Shown: positions 54,380 through 64,000 of the stretch, piece by piece
How positions within the stretch are numbered: position 1 is the first letter of the stretch
Layout: each line of letters opens with the position of its first letter
Source: Asterias rubens
Lineage: Eukaryota > Echinodermata > Asteroidea > Forcipulatida > Asteriidae
DNA length: 64,000 nucleotides
Reading direction: 5' to 3'
Assembly: GCF_902459465.1 (NCBI RefSeq)
Contig: NC_047065.1
Location: forward strand, 2,104,309 to 2,168,308
Made by a program: the position numbers and the translations under genes
The notes under the pieces: generated by a model
What the model was told of the DNA's origin: nothing
Database searches by the model: none
The model's input: the letters and a program-made list of their open reading frames with translations, nothing else

Positions 54380-55940
54380 GCAGGGGACTAAGACACGTGT
54401 AGTGCTAACTGTATTCATGGTTTCCTCATTATGCAAGGGCTCGAATTACGGTATAGGAGGGGGGGGGGGTGGGAGCCAATCCACAGGACCACAGGGCTAT
54501 GTTGCTGAAAATTTGTCAAAGGCCACAGTCAGAATGGTCAGAATGAGGACAAATCTTCCTGGCTCAGTTTTGAACAAAGCACTTTTAGTTAGAGTAATAG
54601 AGAAGATTTATACTTCATTTATCAAATACTAAAAAGAAATGAAAGGATTTTATCAGACTCAAAATCAACATATAATATGTTGTTTTTGTTCAAGATGTTA
54701 AACAGCTTTGGGAATGAAAGAAAATGAACTTGGCCTAAATTTAAGTGAACAAGCTAAGTCAGTAAATTTAATAAGCTTGAATCTACACTAAACATTTTAT
54801 TGTTTATTTTATCAAAAAGTTATGGTCACTATATGGTACAAAAGAAAGAAAAAATCGTCTTAAAACTACTTTGAATGAAACCAATAATATATTTTGAAAG
54901 ACCAAACATTCCTGGCACTGTCAGTCTGCACGTCCCACGTGCATTACCAGTACGGCAGTAACACACAGACTGTGGCCAGCCACTGAAATGTGACAAGACT
55001 CTGAATCTGATTTTCGGGTGATTATTAAAAGTTTCTAAACCACTTTGGTTTGAAGATTTTTGTGTACAAACTTCACCTGGGTGGAACAAAAAATATTGTC
55101 ACATCCCCCAAAACTGTATGTATAAGTATAAAAAGTAATGTGGAAAAGCAAAATATACGAACTTACGAAATTATTGTCGTAGCTGTTGATTGACTACTAC
55201 CACATTCCATTGTTATCTTTTTTTGTCCAGCTGTTTGTTTGAAGTTTATCCGGTCAGAAGAGGGCGCAATCACTCTGGTTAACAAAAGACCCCGCCTTTT
55301 CGAAACCAATGTTTCAGTGAAGATGTTTTAACATGCGCTTTCAGAACGGGCGCCAAACAGGCCGACGGAGGCTGACTTAGAAAAAACCCGAAGAGAACGC
55401 CACGGTCTCGAATAGGGACAAGTGACTCTTATAAATACCGTCGCCGAAATGGGCCACACAAATAATACACTGTTAGATTGGTTTTGTTTCTAGAGGAATT
55501 GTTTGTTTATTCAAAACAACCTCGGTGTTGAATGGGGGGGGGGGGGGGTTTAATGCTTCATGTTGGCTCCTTCAGGACAGGTTTTCAAACAGGCAAGCAT
55601 TGATGAGACAAAAAGTGTAAGCCGAAACTTAGTGGTCATCGAGTTGTTAAAATACAAATCTTCCATTTTCACAAGTACAAAGCAAAACATGTCCTATTCA
55701 ATAGAGCATTCTTTATTGACTAAAATGTCACCACAAACTTAAATCCTTTGTGGAGAAAAATTAAGTAAAAACAATTTTCTTTTTACATTTCTGTGCTTTT
55801 TATATTGGATGAAATTAAGTACCTCTAGGTAGGATTTTATGATCAATCATTCTATCACGATCAATCTAAATCTGTTTCTCAAAGGTTTACTCTAGCAGAT
55901 GTGTGGATAAGGTCCCAAAACAACGAACAAAACTTCAGGT
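54380..55940. other. Intergenic, unassigned
   Basis: No gene recognised. G runs at 54463 and 55534. AT-rich otherwise. Confidence 0.4.
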
Positions 55941-55949
55941 TTTCAGAAA

Positions 55950-56285
55950 CAGTTTTCTTGATTATGCTTCTTTTCAGAGGGAAATTTTTCACAGAAAAAA
56001 TTCTTCTAGTATAAACCTAGTTTTTGAGAAATAAGTAATTTACCACAAATTTACCACAAATTTGATTTCAAGACCTCAGATTTAGAATTTGAGGTCTCAA
56101 AACCAAGCATCTGGAAGCACACAACTTCGTGTGACAAGGGTGTTTTTTCTTTCATATAGTTATCTCCCAACTTCGACGACCAATTGAGCTCAAATTTTCA
56201 CAGGTTTTTATTTTATGCATATGTTGAGATACACCAAGTGAGTAGACTGGTCTGGACAGTTACCAATAGTGTCCAGTGTCTTTAA
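55950..56285. mobile_element. Fold-back MITE (GGCAGTGGACAC family)
   Basis: Right half intact to AATAGTGTCCAGTGTCTTTA; the left half is diverged. Confidence 0.75.
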
Positions 56286-56622
56286 AATCATCACAGTCAA
56301 ATTCCCTTGTGGTTCATTATTTGATATCTGAAATAACAAATTCCAGGTTGTATCGTAAACTTGGTTGTGATCCGTGGCTACACAGCAGTTAACAGTTGAA
56401 TGGCTTCTGACTGGCACTCCCGAACAAAGATATTGACAAATTAGGGACATCATCAAAAAAGGACCAGCTTAGTTATAGTCAAATCCAGCTATAGTCAAGT
56501 ATTCTTTGTTCAACCCCAACTCATTTACGATTTATCTGGTCAGTTTCAGGTCATATTTCGCCAATTCCCTTTAAGTGCAGGATTCCACAGAATGTACCTT
56601 TATAAAAACATATTGTTTTCTA

Positions 56623-56998
56623 TTAAAGGGAAGATACACGTTTGGTAATTGTCAAAGACCAGTCTTCTCACTTGGTGTATCCCACCATAACCATAAAATA
56701 ACAAGCCTGTGAAAATTTGGGCTCAATTGGTCATCAAAGTTGCGAGAAAATGATGAAAGAAAAAACACCCTTGTTGGACGAAATTGTGTGCTTTCAGATA
56801 AGAATAAAAGACTTCTAGCTAGAAGTCTTTTATTATTTGAGTGAAAAATGACCTCTTTCTCAAAAACAACGTTACTTCAGAGGGAGTCGTTTCCTACAAT
56901 GTTTTATACTATCAACATCTCTCCAATGCTTGTTACCAAGTCAGTTTTTAAGCTAATATTTATTTTGAGTAATTACCAAACGTGTACCTTCCCTTGAA
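56623..56998. mobile_element. Fold-back MITE (AAGGGAAGGT subfamily)
   Basis: TTAAAGGGAAGATACACGTT at the left and AACGTGTACCTTCCCTTGAA at the right. Inner hairpin AAAAGACTTCTAGCTAGAAG. It lies within the probable OTUD6B 3' UTR. Confidence 0.88.
56959..56964 (-). promoter_or_regulatory. Candidate OTUD6B polyadenylation signal inside a MITE
   Basis: The nearest AATAAA I see on the minus strand after the OTUD6B stop is about 105 bases downstream, within the fold-back element at 56623-56998. Confidence 0.25.
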
Positions 56999-57069
56999 GG
57001 CCTTTCAAATAAATTACTGGATGACAATCCGAAGAGCCCTTAGCAGCAGGCATTGCCTGCCATTGGCTG

Positions 57070-57163
57070 TTATAAACCTTCACTCTCCGGTTGATTGGAT
57101 GGCGTTGAAGCAGCAATGACCGAGTTATAATGTTCCCCAAGCCCATATGCATGCCGATGGTAT
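57070..57163 (-). CDS. OTUD6B: OTUD6B exon 9: catalytic His and stop
   Basis: Residues 270-300. YHRHAYGLGEHYNSV contains His281 of the catalytic triad. The last 15 residues are not conserved with human. Acceptor TTTCAG, stop TAA. Confidence 0.95.
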
Positions 57164-60100
57164 CTGAAATAATATTATATCATATTAATATCATTACTGA
57201 TGGATAAATATTGTTGATTTTTTATAAATTGAAAAAAGAATCCAAAATGTTGTCCCCTATGGAGAGCTGCCAACATTTGTATCAAGGAGATTTTGTGCAA
57301 CAATCAGGGAGGTACAGTAGCCCTGGTGGTCTTACACTTTCGTATTGTACTACAGTGACGTCCTAGATATCAGGGTACATTTCTGGGGCGGAAAATTTTC
57401 AAAGCTTCATAACTCAAATCTTACCTGCAAGAATTTCACTAATTTCAACAGATTCACATTCCATGGCAGCATATATTTTTCTGCGGTGGGTTTTGAACGT
57501 CATAAATTCTTCACAAATCTGTCATTTTCATGAAATAATGCAGCTCCCAACGTTAAGGAATTCCCAATTTTGTTCGTACTCTCACAGTCGTGTGTACGCA
57601 AGACGCGCAAATCTTGCGTTGTGTTTGCGTGTTAACGCTGTGCATTCAAGATACGGTGACCAAGAATTCATGCGTCTTGCATCTTGCGTCTTGCACGCGA
57701 ATGTATACGCGTACAGATGGCAGCAGACAGCACTGTGGGAGCTGCATTATTTCACGGAAATGACGGATTTGTGAGGAATATATGAGGACCAAAACCCACC
57801 GCAGAAAAATGTATGTTGCCATAGAATGTGAATCTGTTGAAATTAGTGGCTTGTTGCAGGTAAGATTTGAGTTAAGAAGCTTTGAAAATTTTCCGCCCCA
57901 GAAACGGGCCTTAGTAGATAGGACTCTGTATCTGTGTACAGAGGAAGAGTCCTATATAGGGCTAGGAGGTACAGTGTATTTAGAATTACATTAAACATAA
58001 CAAAAAACAAGTTTCCATAATCAGGGAGATTTCATGTGTTTATTGGCCCAACAATATAACAACTGGCCTTGGGTCTATGGTCCAGTGTAAAATTCAAGCC
58101 CTGATATCTGAAAGCCACTCTCAATATACTTCTACAAGCAAACAGATTTAAAGTGTGGGGAAAGAGTAAAGGATAAAAACGCTAACTCACATCAGAACTA
58201 GAGGATCCTGTTGAAACTGCTCACCAATGTTAACGGCAGGACTGTCTGCTTGGATGACTTGAATAGGTATCTTAAAGATGCTAGTCATTGCACTCATCTA
58301 CAAGACAAACAAATCAAATCAATATCACTCGAACAGCACCTCAGGTAAAGAAATAACGTTCTTGCAAGAACTTCCCACAAGAAACAGTTTAGGTTTCACA
58401 TACTGTTGGCCAAATCCTGCTCTGTGAATTTATGAATTACTATATTTTACGAAAATGCACCTCAATTGTTTAAATTTCCTTAGTGTAAAGAAGACCAGTT
58501 GAGAATACTCGCCCAACTCAGAAGGCCGGATGGCGACTTCAAGGTGAGGGCATCACCCCAAATCAACTGCCACCAGGGACACGTTGACACCTACTCCTGG
58601 GGCTGAAACAGGGCTACCCCCTTCACAGTCCATCAGGATGTAGGCATGGATATCATCCACCAGGAGCCTGGCTGGTAGAGCAAAATTCACTACCTCCCCA
58701 ACTTTTTACGAGGCAATTATGGAAGTGCCTTGCTCAAGAGCACAAGTGTCATGACCAGGATTGGAACCCACACTCTGCTGCTGACAACACCAGAGCTTGG
58801 GTCCGATGAACTACACCGCTTGGCCATGCCACACCACAACAGTTATATGCTGCATTTACCTACCTCAGGTTGTCCACCCCAGGCTGCTGTGGTTTCAATA
58901 TCTCTGCAATAACTCTCATATTCATCTGTTAAGAAAAACAACCACAACACAGGTTAGTTTTACTGTATATAATAAATCTACATTTATATAGGATTAAAAC
59001 AATCAAGCGGTTCCAAATGCCCTGTAATTCGAGAAATAATATGAGCTTTTACCTAATGTGTAAGGTTCATCTGAGTCGGCCTTTGATAAGAAATACAAGA
59101 AATCATCGATATGGGATCTCATGTAGTCTGCAACACGCTCCCTGATTTTCTGCATTGTCACCTGCAAGAAATTATAATTAAGAATAAATTTTTAAGAGTT
59201 GATAAGAATTCTACTTCCATTCAAATGAGTTTCTTGTCAGGAAAACAGAGGAGCAAATATACTTTAGAATACATTTTTTCTGAAAAAAAATTATTGACAT
59301 ATTAACTTGGAGACCACCAACAGAGGGCTAGATAGCTCAGTTGGTAGAGCACCGGCACATTAATACGAAAGTTGTTGGTTCAAATCCTGCTCCAGCTCTT
59401 TGTTCAACCCAAAATTAATTTCTTAAAATTTGTTTTCACAGAACTCAAATTTAACATCTATACAAATTCTACTCCCATTTCAAATATTGTGTTTGGAAAT
59501 GGAGAAGCACAATGTAAGGCCACATAAAAAAAAATTGTTGATCGTCCTTTTTTTTTCTTCGGATGGGGGAGGGAGGGACGTTTTTTTTGTATAATTTATT
59601 GACAGTTTTGTTGACATGCCAAATATGAAATAAAGAAATCATCACAATCACTATAAAACAGAGGGTTTGTGTGTTTTTGATGTTTTCATAGTTTTGTCAA
59701 ACACATTTAACTCCTAGATGACATTTTCTGTAAACTTTTTCAAACAACTAAGCACAGTGTAGCCCAAGTAAATGTTTGAAGAATTGTTCTTGCTTTGCCA
59801 CCATGAATAAAAACCTTCTTTAAACATCTTTTCAAACCTGTACATTTTGAAAAACAACAATTTTTGATAAACAATTTTTTTTTATGTGGCCTAATAAAGA
59901 TTGACAAGGAGACGAATAAAACAAACCTCTGTTCCACGCAGACCAAGCTGATGTTGCACTGCATTGTACAGACAATGTCCATCTGAAGAAATCTGAAGAT
60001 AGATAAATATAAAATGGAAAAATAAAAATTTAAAAAGAAAATTCAAATTCGTTTTTGCCCACAGCAGGAATCGAACCCGAGTTCTAGAGGTGGAAGGCAA

Positions 60101-62541
60101 GGAAAGATAACACTTCACACTCACATTATGAACCCTGGTTTCAAAAGACTGGCCCGATCGGACATCATCAAGAGAAATAATTTTCTTGTACTTTTGAAGG
60201 TGCCCTCTCCTTCCGTCTCAACCCTGAATGTGATGGAAATATCATCCTTTACCTCCTTGACTTTTAATCCTCTGCTTGCCAAAACACTCTCAATCTTTTT
60301 CTCTTCTATTCTTCTTGAGCTGAACTCCAAATTTGCTGCGTCTTCAGCGCCACATTCTTCCCGTTGCTTCTCCTTGGCTGCCTTCTTATCCTAACGGTAA
60401 AATTAAGAGAACAGTCTAATAGGTTATTTAGAATTGGAATCCATCCAAACACTTACGACAAGTCATCCAAGGTTTAGAAATTTAAAATAATACTACTGAC
60501 TTTTTAAAAGAATAGAGTTTTGAATAGACTGCTGCCATCTATAATAGAACAATAGGCCTATACAACAGAAATGCACATATTTATGCGTAAGAATGAGCAA
60601 CTACCTTTTGCCCTCTGTGTAATGGCACCCTACATAATGAGACGCCATCGAATAATACGATATAAAGTGACTACTTACTCTTCTTTTCTGTGCTTTACTG
60701 ACTCGTCCAGGCTGAGTATTCTCACTGTTCTCTAATGTTAAGTCATTTAGCTGCCCAGAGAGGCCATTATCCTAGAATCAAAATCAACAATCAAATGCTA
60801 AATACTCAAACCCAGGCATGTATGCTTTGTTTTTGAAAGGGCAAGGGCGCCAAGGCATTTATTCCTTGGTAAAGGGCACCCTATGGAGGAAATTGTAAAT
60901 TTCTACTGGAGTATTTCAAGGGCACCAAGGCAATGACCAGGGGGCATGGAGGCAATCACCTCTGTTGCCTCCATGAAGTATCAGGCCTGCAAACCTCTTT
61001 TGAAGGATTTGTTATTTCATTAAATGTAGCAAATTTCTCCACAGTGGACCTTAACAAGTAGGGCTCTAATAAAAAATACACAAAATACAACATTTATATC
61101 ACGCTTCATACAAAGTGTTTCTAAGCGCTTTACAAAAAAAAACCAATAGGAATAAACAGGTAAGTTTTCAATCTAGTTTTGAACGTGTTCACACCCTTCA
61201 AAGTGATGTACTCTGTGAGCTTCACTGTATTGAACGAAACTTGTTGTTTGTTTGTTTGTTTGTTTGTTTGTTTGTTTAGATGATCTTCCCGTCAAGGGAA
61301 CTTGGCAAACTCCCACAAGGGGATATAAACACCAAGCTGGCAATAGCCAATCTCTCTCGTACAAACATTGGTTAAACGTCTATGATTATGGATTGCATAA
61401 ATCAAGAAATTGAGACTCAGTAAGTAGAGGACAATACTTATTCTAGTCATTGTGAAATCAGTGGTTAGCTTGGTAGGATTCAAACCCACAAACTTGTGAT
61501 TGCAAGTCCTGCAGTCTAACCACTAGACCACATTGACTAAACTTGACACATGCCTGTGTTGTATCCCCTTTGTCTACATCATCCTGGAGTGCATTTAGTT
61601 CTTTTTCTTGTCTCTCACTAAGGTCTGATTCTAGCTTGGCGATGTCTGCCGTTACTTCTTTCTTTTTCTTCTTATCTCCTTTCGGGATGGAACGTTTCAA
61701 CGCTTGTATCTGAGCTGATCACGACAGAAGACAAAAATAATTTAGTTTAGTTTATAGTTCATGAGATACATTTTTGTCAGAATAAATTAATCATAGGTCA
61801 AAGGTTGATGGAGACTGTTGCTAAATCCTTATATTATTATCAAATGGTCAATCGCATATTTATTTAAGTCCAATAAGTTCAAATATCATTCTTAAACCTC
61901 ACTTGGGCATGTTTGGCGTTGTTTCAATGTTCTGCTTTTGAACCGGTGGCAATTCAAGCAATGCCATTTTGAAAACTAAAATATGAATATGTTTCAGAAT
62001 GAAAGTTTCTTAAACATGTAAGAAGTGCTGTATTACTATCAGACCACCACTTTTTTACTCAAGCAGGGTGAATAAATAAATCCAACTCCAATCCTGTAAA
62101 ACAAATTAATTTTGGGGAAGTGTGTTGACCAGCCAGATTCAGCATCCTCACTACCAGTCTATTTGAATTCATTTTATACATAGAGTAAAGACAATATCAC
62201 TGGCAATTTCTAAAAGAAATCAGTTTACATGTCCTGTACGAACGAAAAAGACTAGCTCAAAAGTAAAGGTAAAACTTTTGTAAACCAAAAAAACAATCAA
62301 AAATCGGTGTCGGCAATACACGTCTTTCCGCCTTCCAAATGTACCAACCATAACACTTGCAGATCAGTGCTCTTTTTCATCAATTTACCTCCTAAATATA
62401 CTATTACACTCCCATAACTTCACATATTGCTTTTAGGTTGTAAACAATCATTATTCTAGAAGTGTTACCTTGTAATTCTTTCTTTTCCTTTCGATGTGTT
62501 AGCAGAAGTCTTTCTTCAGCGCTACTCCCGTCTTCTGCCAT
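57070..62541 (-). CDS. OTUD6B: OTUD6B-type OTU-family deubiquitinase (9 exons, 300 aa)
   Basis: Predicted cytosolic cysteine protease that removes ubiquitin. Exons: 62469-62541, 61554-61714, 60679-60771, 60253-60390, 59927-59992, 59053-59161, 58864-58925, 58191-58297, 57070-57163; 903 bases, all phases consistent, against 293 residues in human OTUD6B. The N-terminal half is a Lys/Glu-rich helix with THRKEKKELQ, IPKGDKKKKKEV and RVSKAQKRR, which follow the family's order. The OTU domain begins with SDGHCLYNAV (Asp159, catalytic Cys162), continues with ETTAAWGGQPE and IPIQVIQADSP, and ends RHAYGLGEHYNSV with catalytic His281. A short lineage-specific tail follows. It lies on the same strand as VKR, with 6 kb from its stop codon to the VKR start codon. 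The only odd border is the GC donor after exon 2. OTUD6A is mammal-specific, so 6B is the natural name. Confidence 0.95.
57345..57960. mobile_element. Fold-back element with arms of about 170-190 bp
   Basis: In OTUD6B intron 8. The left arm (GGGGCGGAAAATTTTCAAAG to CATGAAATAATGCAGCTCCC) is mirrored by the right arm (GGGAGCTGCATTATTTCA to CTTTGAAAATTTTCCGCCCC). The central 170 bases are GC-richer with repeated CTTGCGTC motifs. Confidence 0.9.
58191..58297 (-). CDS. OTUD6B: OTUD6B exon 8: IQADSP segment
   Basis: Residues 235-270. IFKIPIQVIQADSPAVNIGE matches human ILQTPIEIIQADSPPIIVGE. Donor GTGAGT, split codon completed in the last exon. Confidence 0.95.
58540..58832 (-). mobile_element. tRNA-Leu/Ser-like SINE
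   Basis: Minus-strand full-length relative of 16949-17200: the inverted A box CTTGGCCATGCCA is at its right end and the body includes CTGGGGCTGAAACAGGGCTA. It is about 30 bases from OTUD6B exon 7. Confidence 0.8.
58864..58925 (-). CDS. OTUD6B: OTUD6B exon 7: TAAWGGQ motif
   Basis: Residues 214-234. YCRDIETTAAWGGQPE aligns with human YCEDIVNTAAWGGQLE. Donor GTAGGT. A tRNA-derived SINE lies just downstream in the intron. Confidence 0.95.
59053..59161 (-). CDS. OTUD6B: OTUD6B exon 6: OTU domain helix
   Basis: Residues 178-214. RERVADYMRSHIDDFLYFLS matches the human LRSQTAEYMQSHVEDFLPFL segment. Donor GTAAAA. Confidence 0.95.
59320..59410 (+). mobile_element. tRNA-derived SINE
   Basis: GGCTAGATAGCTCAGTTGGT and GGTTCAAATCCTGCTCC boxes, with GAGACCACCAACAGA leader and TTTGTTCAACCC tail. 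Confidence 0.75.
59927..59992 (-). CDS. OTUD6B: OTUD6B exon 5: catalytic Cys motif
   Basis: Residues 156-177. ISSDGHCLYNAVQHQLGLRG holds the OTU Asp and nucleophile Cys162. Acceptor CTTCAG, donor GTTTGT. Confidence 0.96.
60253..60390 (-). CDS. OTUD6B: OTUD6B exon 4: charged helix before the OTU domain
   Basis: Residues 110-155. DKKAAKEKQREE, then EEKKIESVLASRGLKVKE, corresponding to the human segment ending ILAARQLEIKQ. Donor GTAAAG. Confidence 0.93.
60679..60771 (-). CDS. OTUD6B: OTUD6B exon 3: linker with SKAQKRR
   Basis: Residues 79-109, phase 0 at both ends. LTLENSENTQPGRVSKAQKR aligns with the human LVLENQPPRISKAQKRR region. Donor GTAAGT. Confidence 0.92.
60830..60985. repeat. Interspersed repeat (GGGCACCAAGGCAATGACCA family)
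   Basis: Third copy of the repeat at 37870 and 48655. Confidence 0.7.
61245..61370. repeat. (GTTT)n plus GATGATCTTCCCGTCAAGG repeat
   Basis: The best-preserved copy of the family, behind about nine GTTT units. Confidence 0.75.
61463..61540 (-). mobile_element. tRNA-like sequence, probably SINE head
   Basis: The minus strand reads GTGGTCTAGTGGTTAGACTG (A-box region) then GGGTTTGAATCCTACC (B box). The acceptor stem does not pair, so a functional tRNA is unlikely. Confidence 0.55.
61554..61714 (-). CDS. OTUD6B: OTUD6B exon 2: coiled coil, with GC donor
   Basis: Residues 25-78. AQIQALKRSIPKGDKKKKKE continues the family pattern. The only frame-preserving end is CAG followed by GCATGT, a GC donor. 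Acceptor ATCAG. Confidence 0.88.
61730..62468. other. OTUD6B intron 1
   Basis: No repeat family or exon recognised. Confidence 0.5.
62469..62541 (-). CDS. OTUD6B: OTUD6B exon 1: start and basic helix
   Basis: Residues 1-25. MAEDGSSAEERLLLTHRKEKKELQ matches the family start (ERLLLTHRKEKKELQ against LLRRHRKEKKELQ in human). Donor GTAACA. Confidence 0.9.
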
Positions 62542-62952
62542 TGTTGATATACCAATACATAACGTGTAGTTGGTGTCACTCCTAAAGTTTTATGTAAAAA
62601 TCATACCTTATCCAAATACAACACAAGTAAATCACACACAGATAGTTGAATGGAACTATTTAACAAAAATTAGAGTGGAAATAAACATCTTTTTAAAATA
62701 AAGAATTTAATTGTGCAAGGAAACTTCAACTACTTGTAAATAAATAATTCAGGTCAAAGGTCATTTAAATCCCATCACACACATGCACTACTGCAACATC
62801 AGAAAAGCACAGTCATAATTTAGAGGCGACTCCCTGCAAACAGCCGAATCAAAATGGTTTGTATTTGCCGTTTTTAATTGTCACAATATATTCTATTTTA
62901 TTTAACATCAAGTTTCAGATATACACCGTGGTGTCTTGAAATGTAAATCATG
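62542..62952. other. OTUD6B upstream region
   Basis: Expected to hold the 5' UTR and promoter. I see no clear TATA box or initiator. Confidence 0.35.
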
Positions 62953-62953
62953 T

Positions 62954-63346
62954 TAAAGGCAGTGGACACTATTGTAGTATTGGTAAATGTCAAAGACTAG
63001 CCTTCACAGTTGGTGTATCTCAACCATATGCATAAAATAACAAACCTGTGAAAATTTGAGCTCAATCGGTCATCGAACTTGCGAGATAATAATGAAAGAA
63101 AATAACACCCATGTCACACGTAGTTGTGTGCGTTTAGATGGTTGATTTCGAGACCTCAAGTTGGATCTCGAAATCAAATTCGTGGAAAATTACTTCTTTC
63201 TCGAAAACTATGGCACTTCAGAGGGAGCCGTTTCTCACAATGTTTTATACCATCATTGATCAACCTCTCCCCATTACTCGTCACCAAGAACGGTTTTATG
63301 CTAACAATTATTTTGAGTAACTACCAATAGTGTCCACTGCCTTTAA
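62954..63346. mobile_element. Fold-back MITE (GGCAGTGGACAC family)
   Basis: TTAAAGGCAGTGGACACTAT to GTGTCCACTGCCTTTAA. This copy is the one included in the tandem duplication that follows. Confidence 0.88.
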
Positions 63347-64000
63347 ATGACTACATGGTTGTAACTTGTAGGCTTGTTCTTCCGATTGAATTATAATAGA
63401 CCAAGACAGAGGAAGGGAACCTTTTGAGAACAAACTTGTAAAATAAAGCCCATTGTTAAATAATAGTGCTAAACTGGGGCGCTGTACTCGGGTTTGTTTG
63501 AGAAAAGAACCGGAGTACAGCCCCCAGTTACTAAGTCTACACGAACACGGGTCCAATTATTTGAACAGAATTACTCTACTGGGTGCACTATACCACCTGT
63601 GAAAATTTGAGCTCAATCGGTCATCGAACTTGCGAGATAATAATGAAAGAAAATAACACCCATGTCACACGTAGTTGTGTGCGTTTAGATGGTTGATTTC
63701 GAGACCTCAAGTTGGATCTCGAAATCAAATTCGTGGAAAATTACTTCTTTCTCGAAAACTATGGCACTTCAGAGGGAGCCGTTTCTCACAATGTTTTATA
63801 CCATCATTGATCAACCTCTCCCCATTACTCGTCACCAAGAACGGTTTTATGCTAACAATTATTTTGAGTAACTACCAATAGTGTCCACTGCCTTTAAATG
63901 ACTACATGGTTGTAACTTGTAGGCTTGTTCTTCCGATTGAATTATAATAGACCAAGACAGAGGAAGGGAACCTTTTGAGAACAAACTTGTAAAATAAAGC
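63044..64000. repeat. Exact tandem duplication, period 551 bp
   Basis: The 406 bases at 63044-63449 recur at 63595-64000 with no difference that I can find. The second unit runs off the window. The junction at 63594/63595 falls inside the MITE. Confidence 0.93.

Noticed and set aside
57463..57994. Plus-strand frames of 103 and 70 codons
   Set aside because: They lie in the arms and centre of a fold-back element.
63124..63881. Two identical short frames
   Set aside because: They are within duplicated MITE sequence.

Overview
The window is animal nuclear DNA, AT-rich and full of introns and interspersed repeats. The exons are short with GT-AG borders and the introns carry tRNA-derived SINEs, the 3' end of a LINE and many fold-back MITEs. 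The gene content and repeat style point to an echinoderm, most likely a sea star; this attribution is an inference. I see two convincing protein genes, both on the minus strand.

Gene 1 (50971 down to 3645, about 47 kb) can be spliced by hand into 19 coding exons in which every phase matches, giving a 1450-residue protein. In order it has a signal peptide, a region resembling the OpuAC glycine-betaine-binding domain (a type 2 periplasmic-binding fold), a Venus flytrap domain of the LIVBP/ANF-receptor/class C GPCR type (a type 1 fold), one membrane span, an insulin-receptor-like tyrosine kinase and a long C-terminal tail without tyrosine. The last four parts are those of a Venus kinase receptor (VKR). 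The extra upstream ligand-binding-like domain is the most interesting thing in the window. It suggests a receptor kinase that carries two small-molecule-binding folds derived from two bacterial solute-binding families.

Gene 2 (62541 down to 57070) is a complete nine-exon OTUD6B-type deubiquitinase of 300 residues, with an N-terminal basic coiled coil and a C-terminal OTU domain holding the Asp, Cys and His expected for catalysis. Its second intron appears to use a GC donor.

Layout: 280-1860 minisatellite; 2570-2862 LINE 3' end; 3645-9410 tail, kinase and membrane exons; 9814-23177 Venus flytrap exons; 25582-33286 OpuAC-like exons; 33287-50862 first intron (17.6 kb, repeats only); 50863-50971 signal-peptide exon; 50972-57069 intergenic with fold-back elements; 57070-62541 OTUD6B; then upstream sequence ending in an unusually exact tandem duplication from 63044 to the window edge. 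Nothing in the sequence links the two genes functionally. Dozens of repeat copies from about eight families fill the introns. No bacterial, CRISPR or rRNA features are present, and no intact functional tRNA gene is evident.
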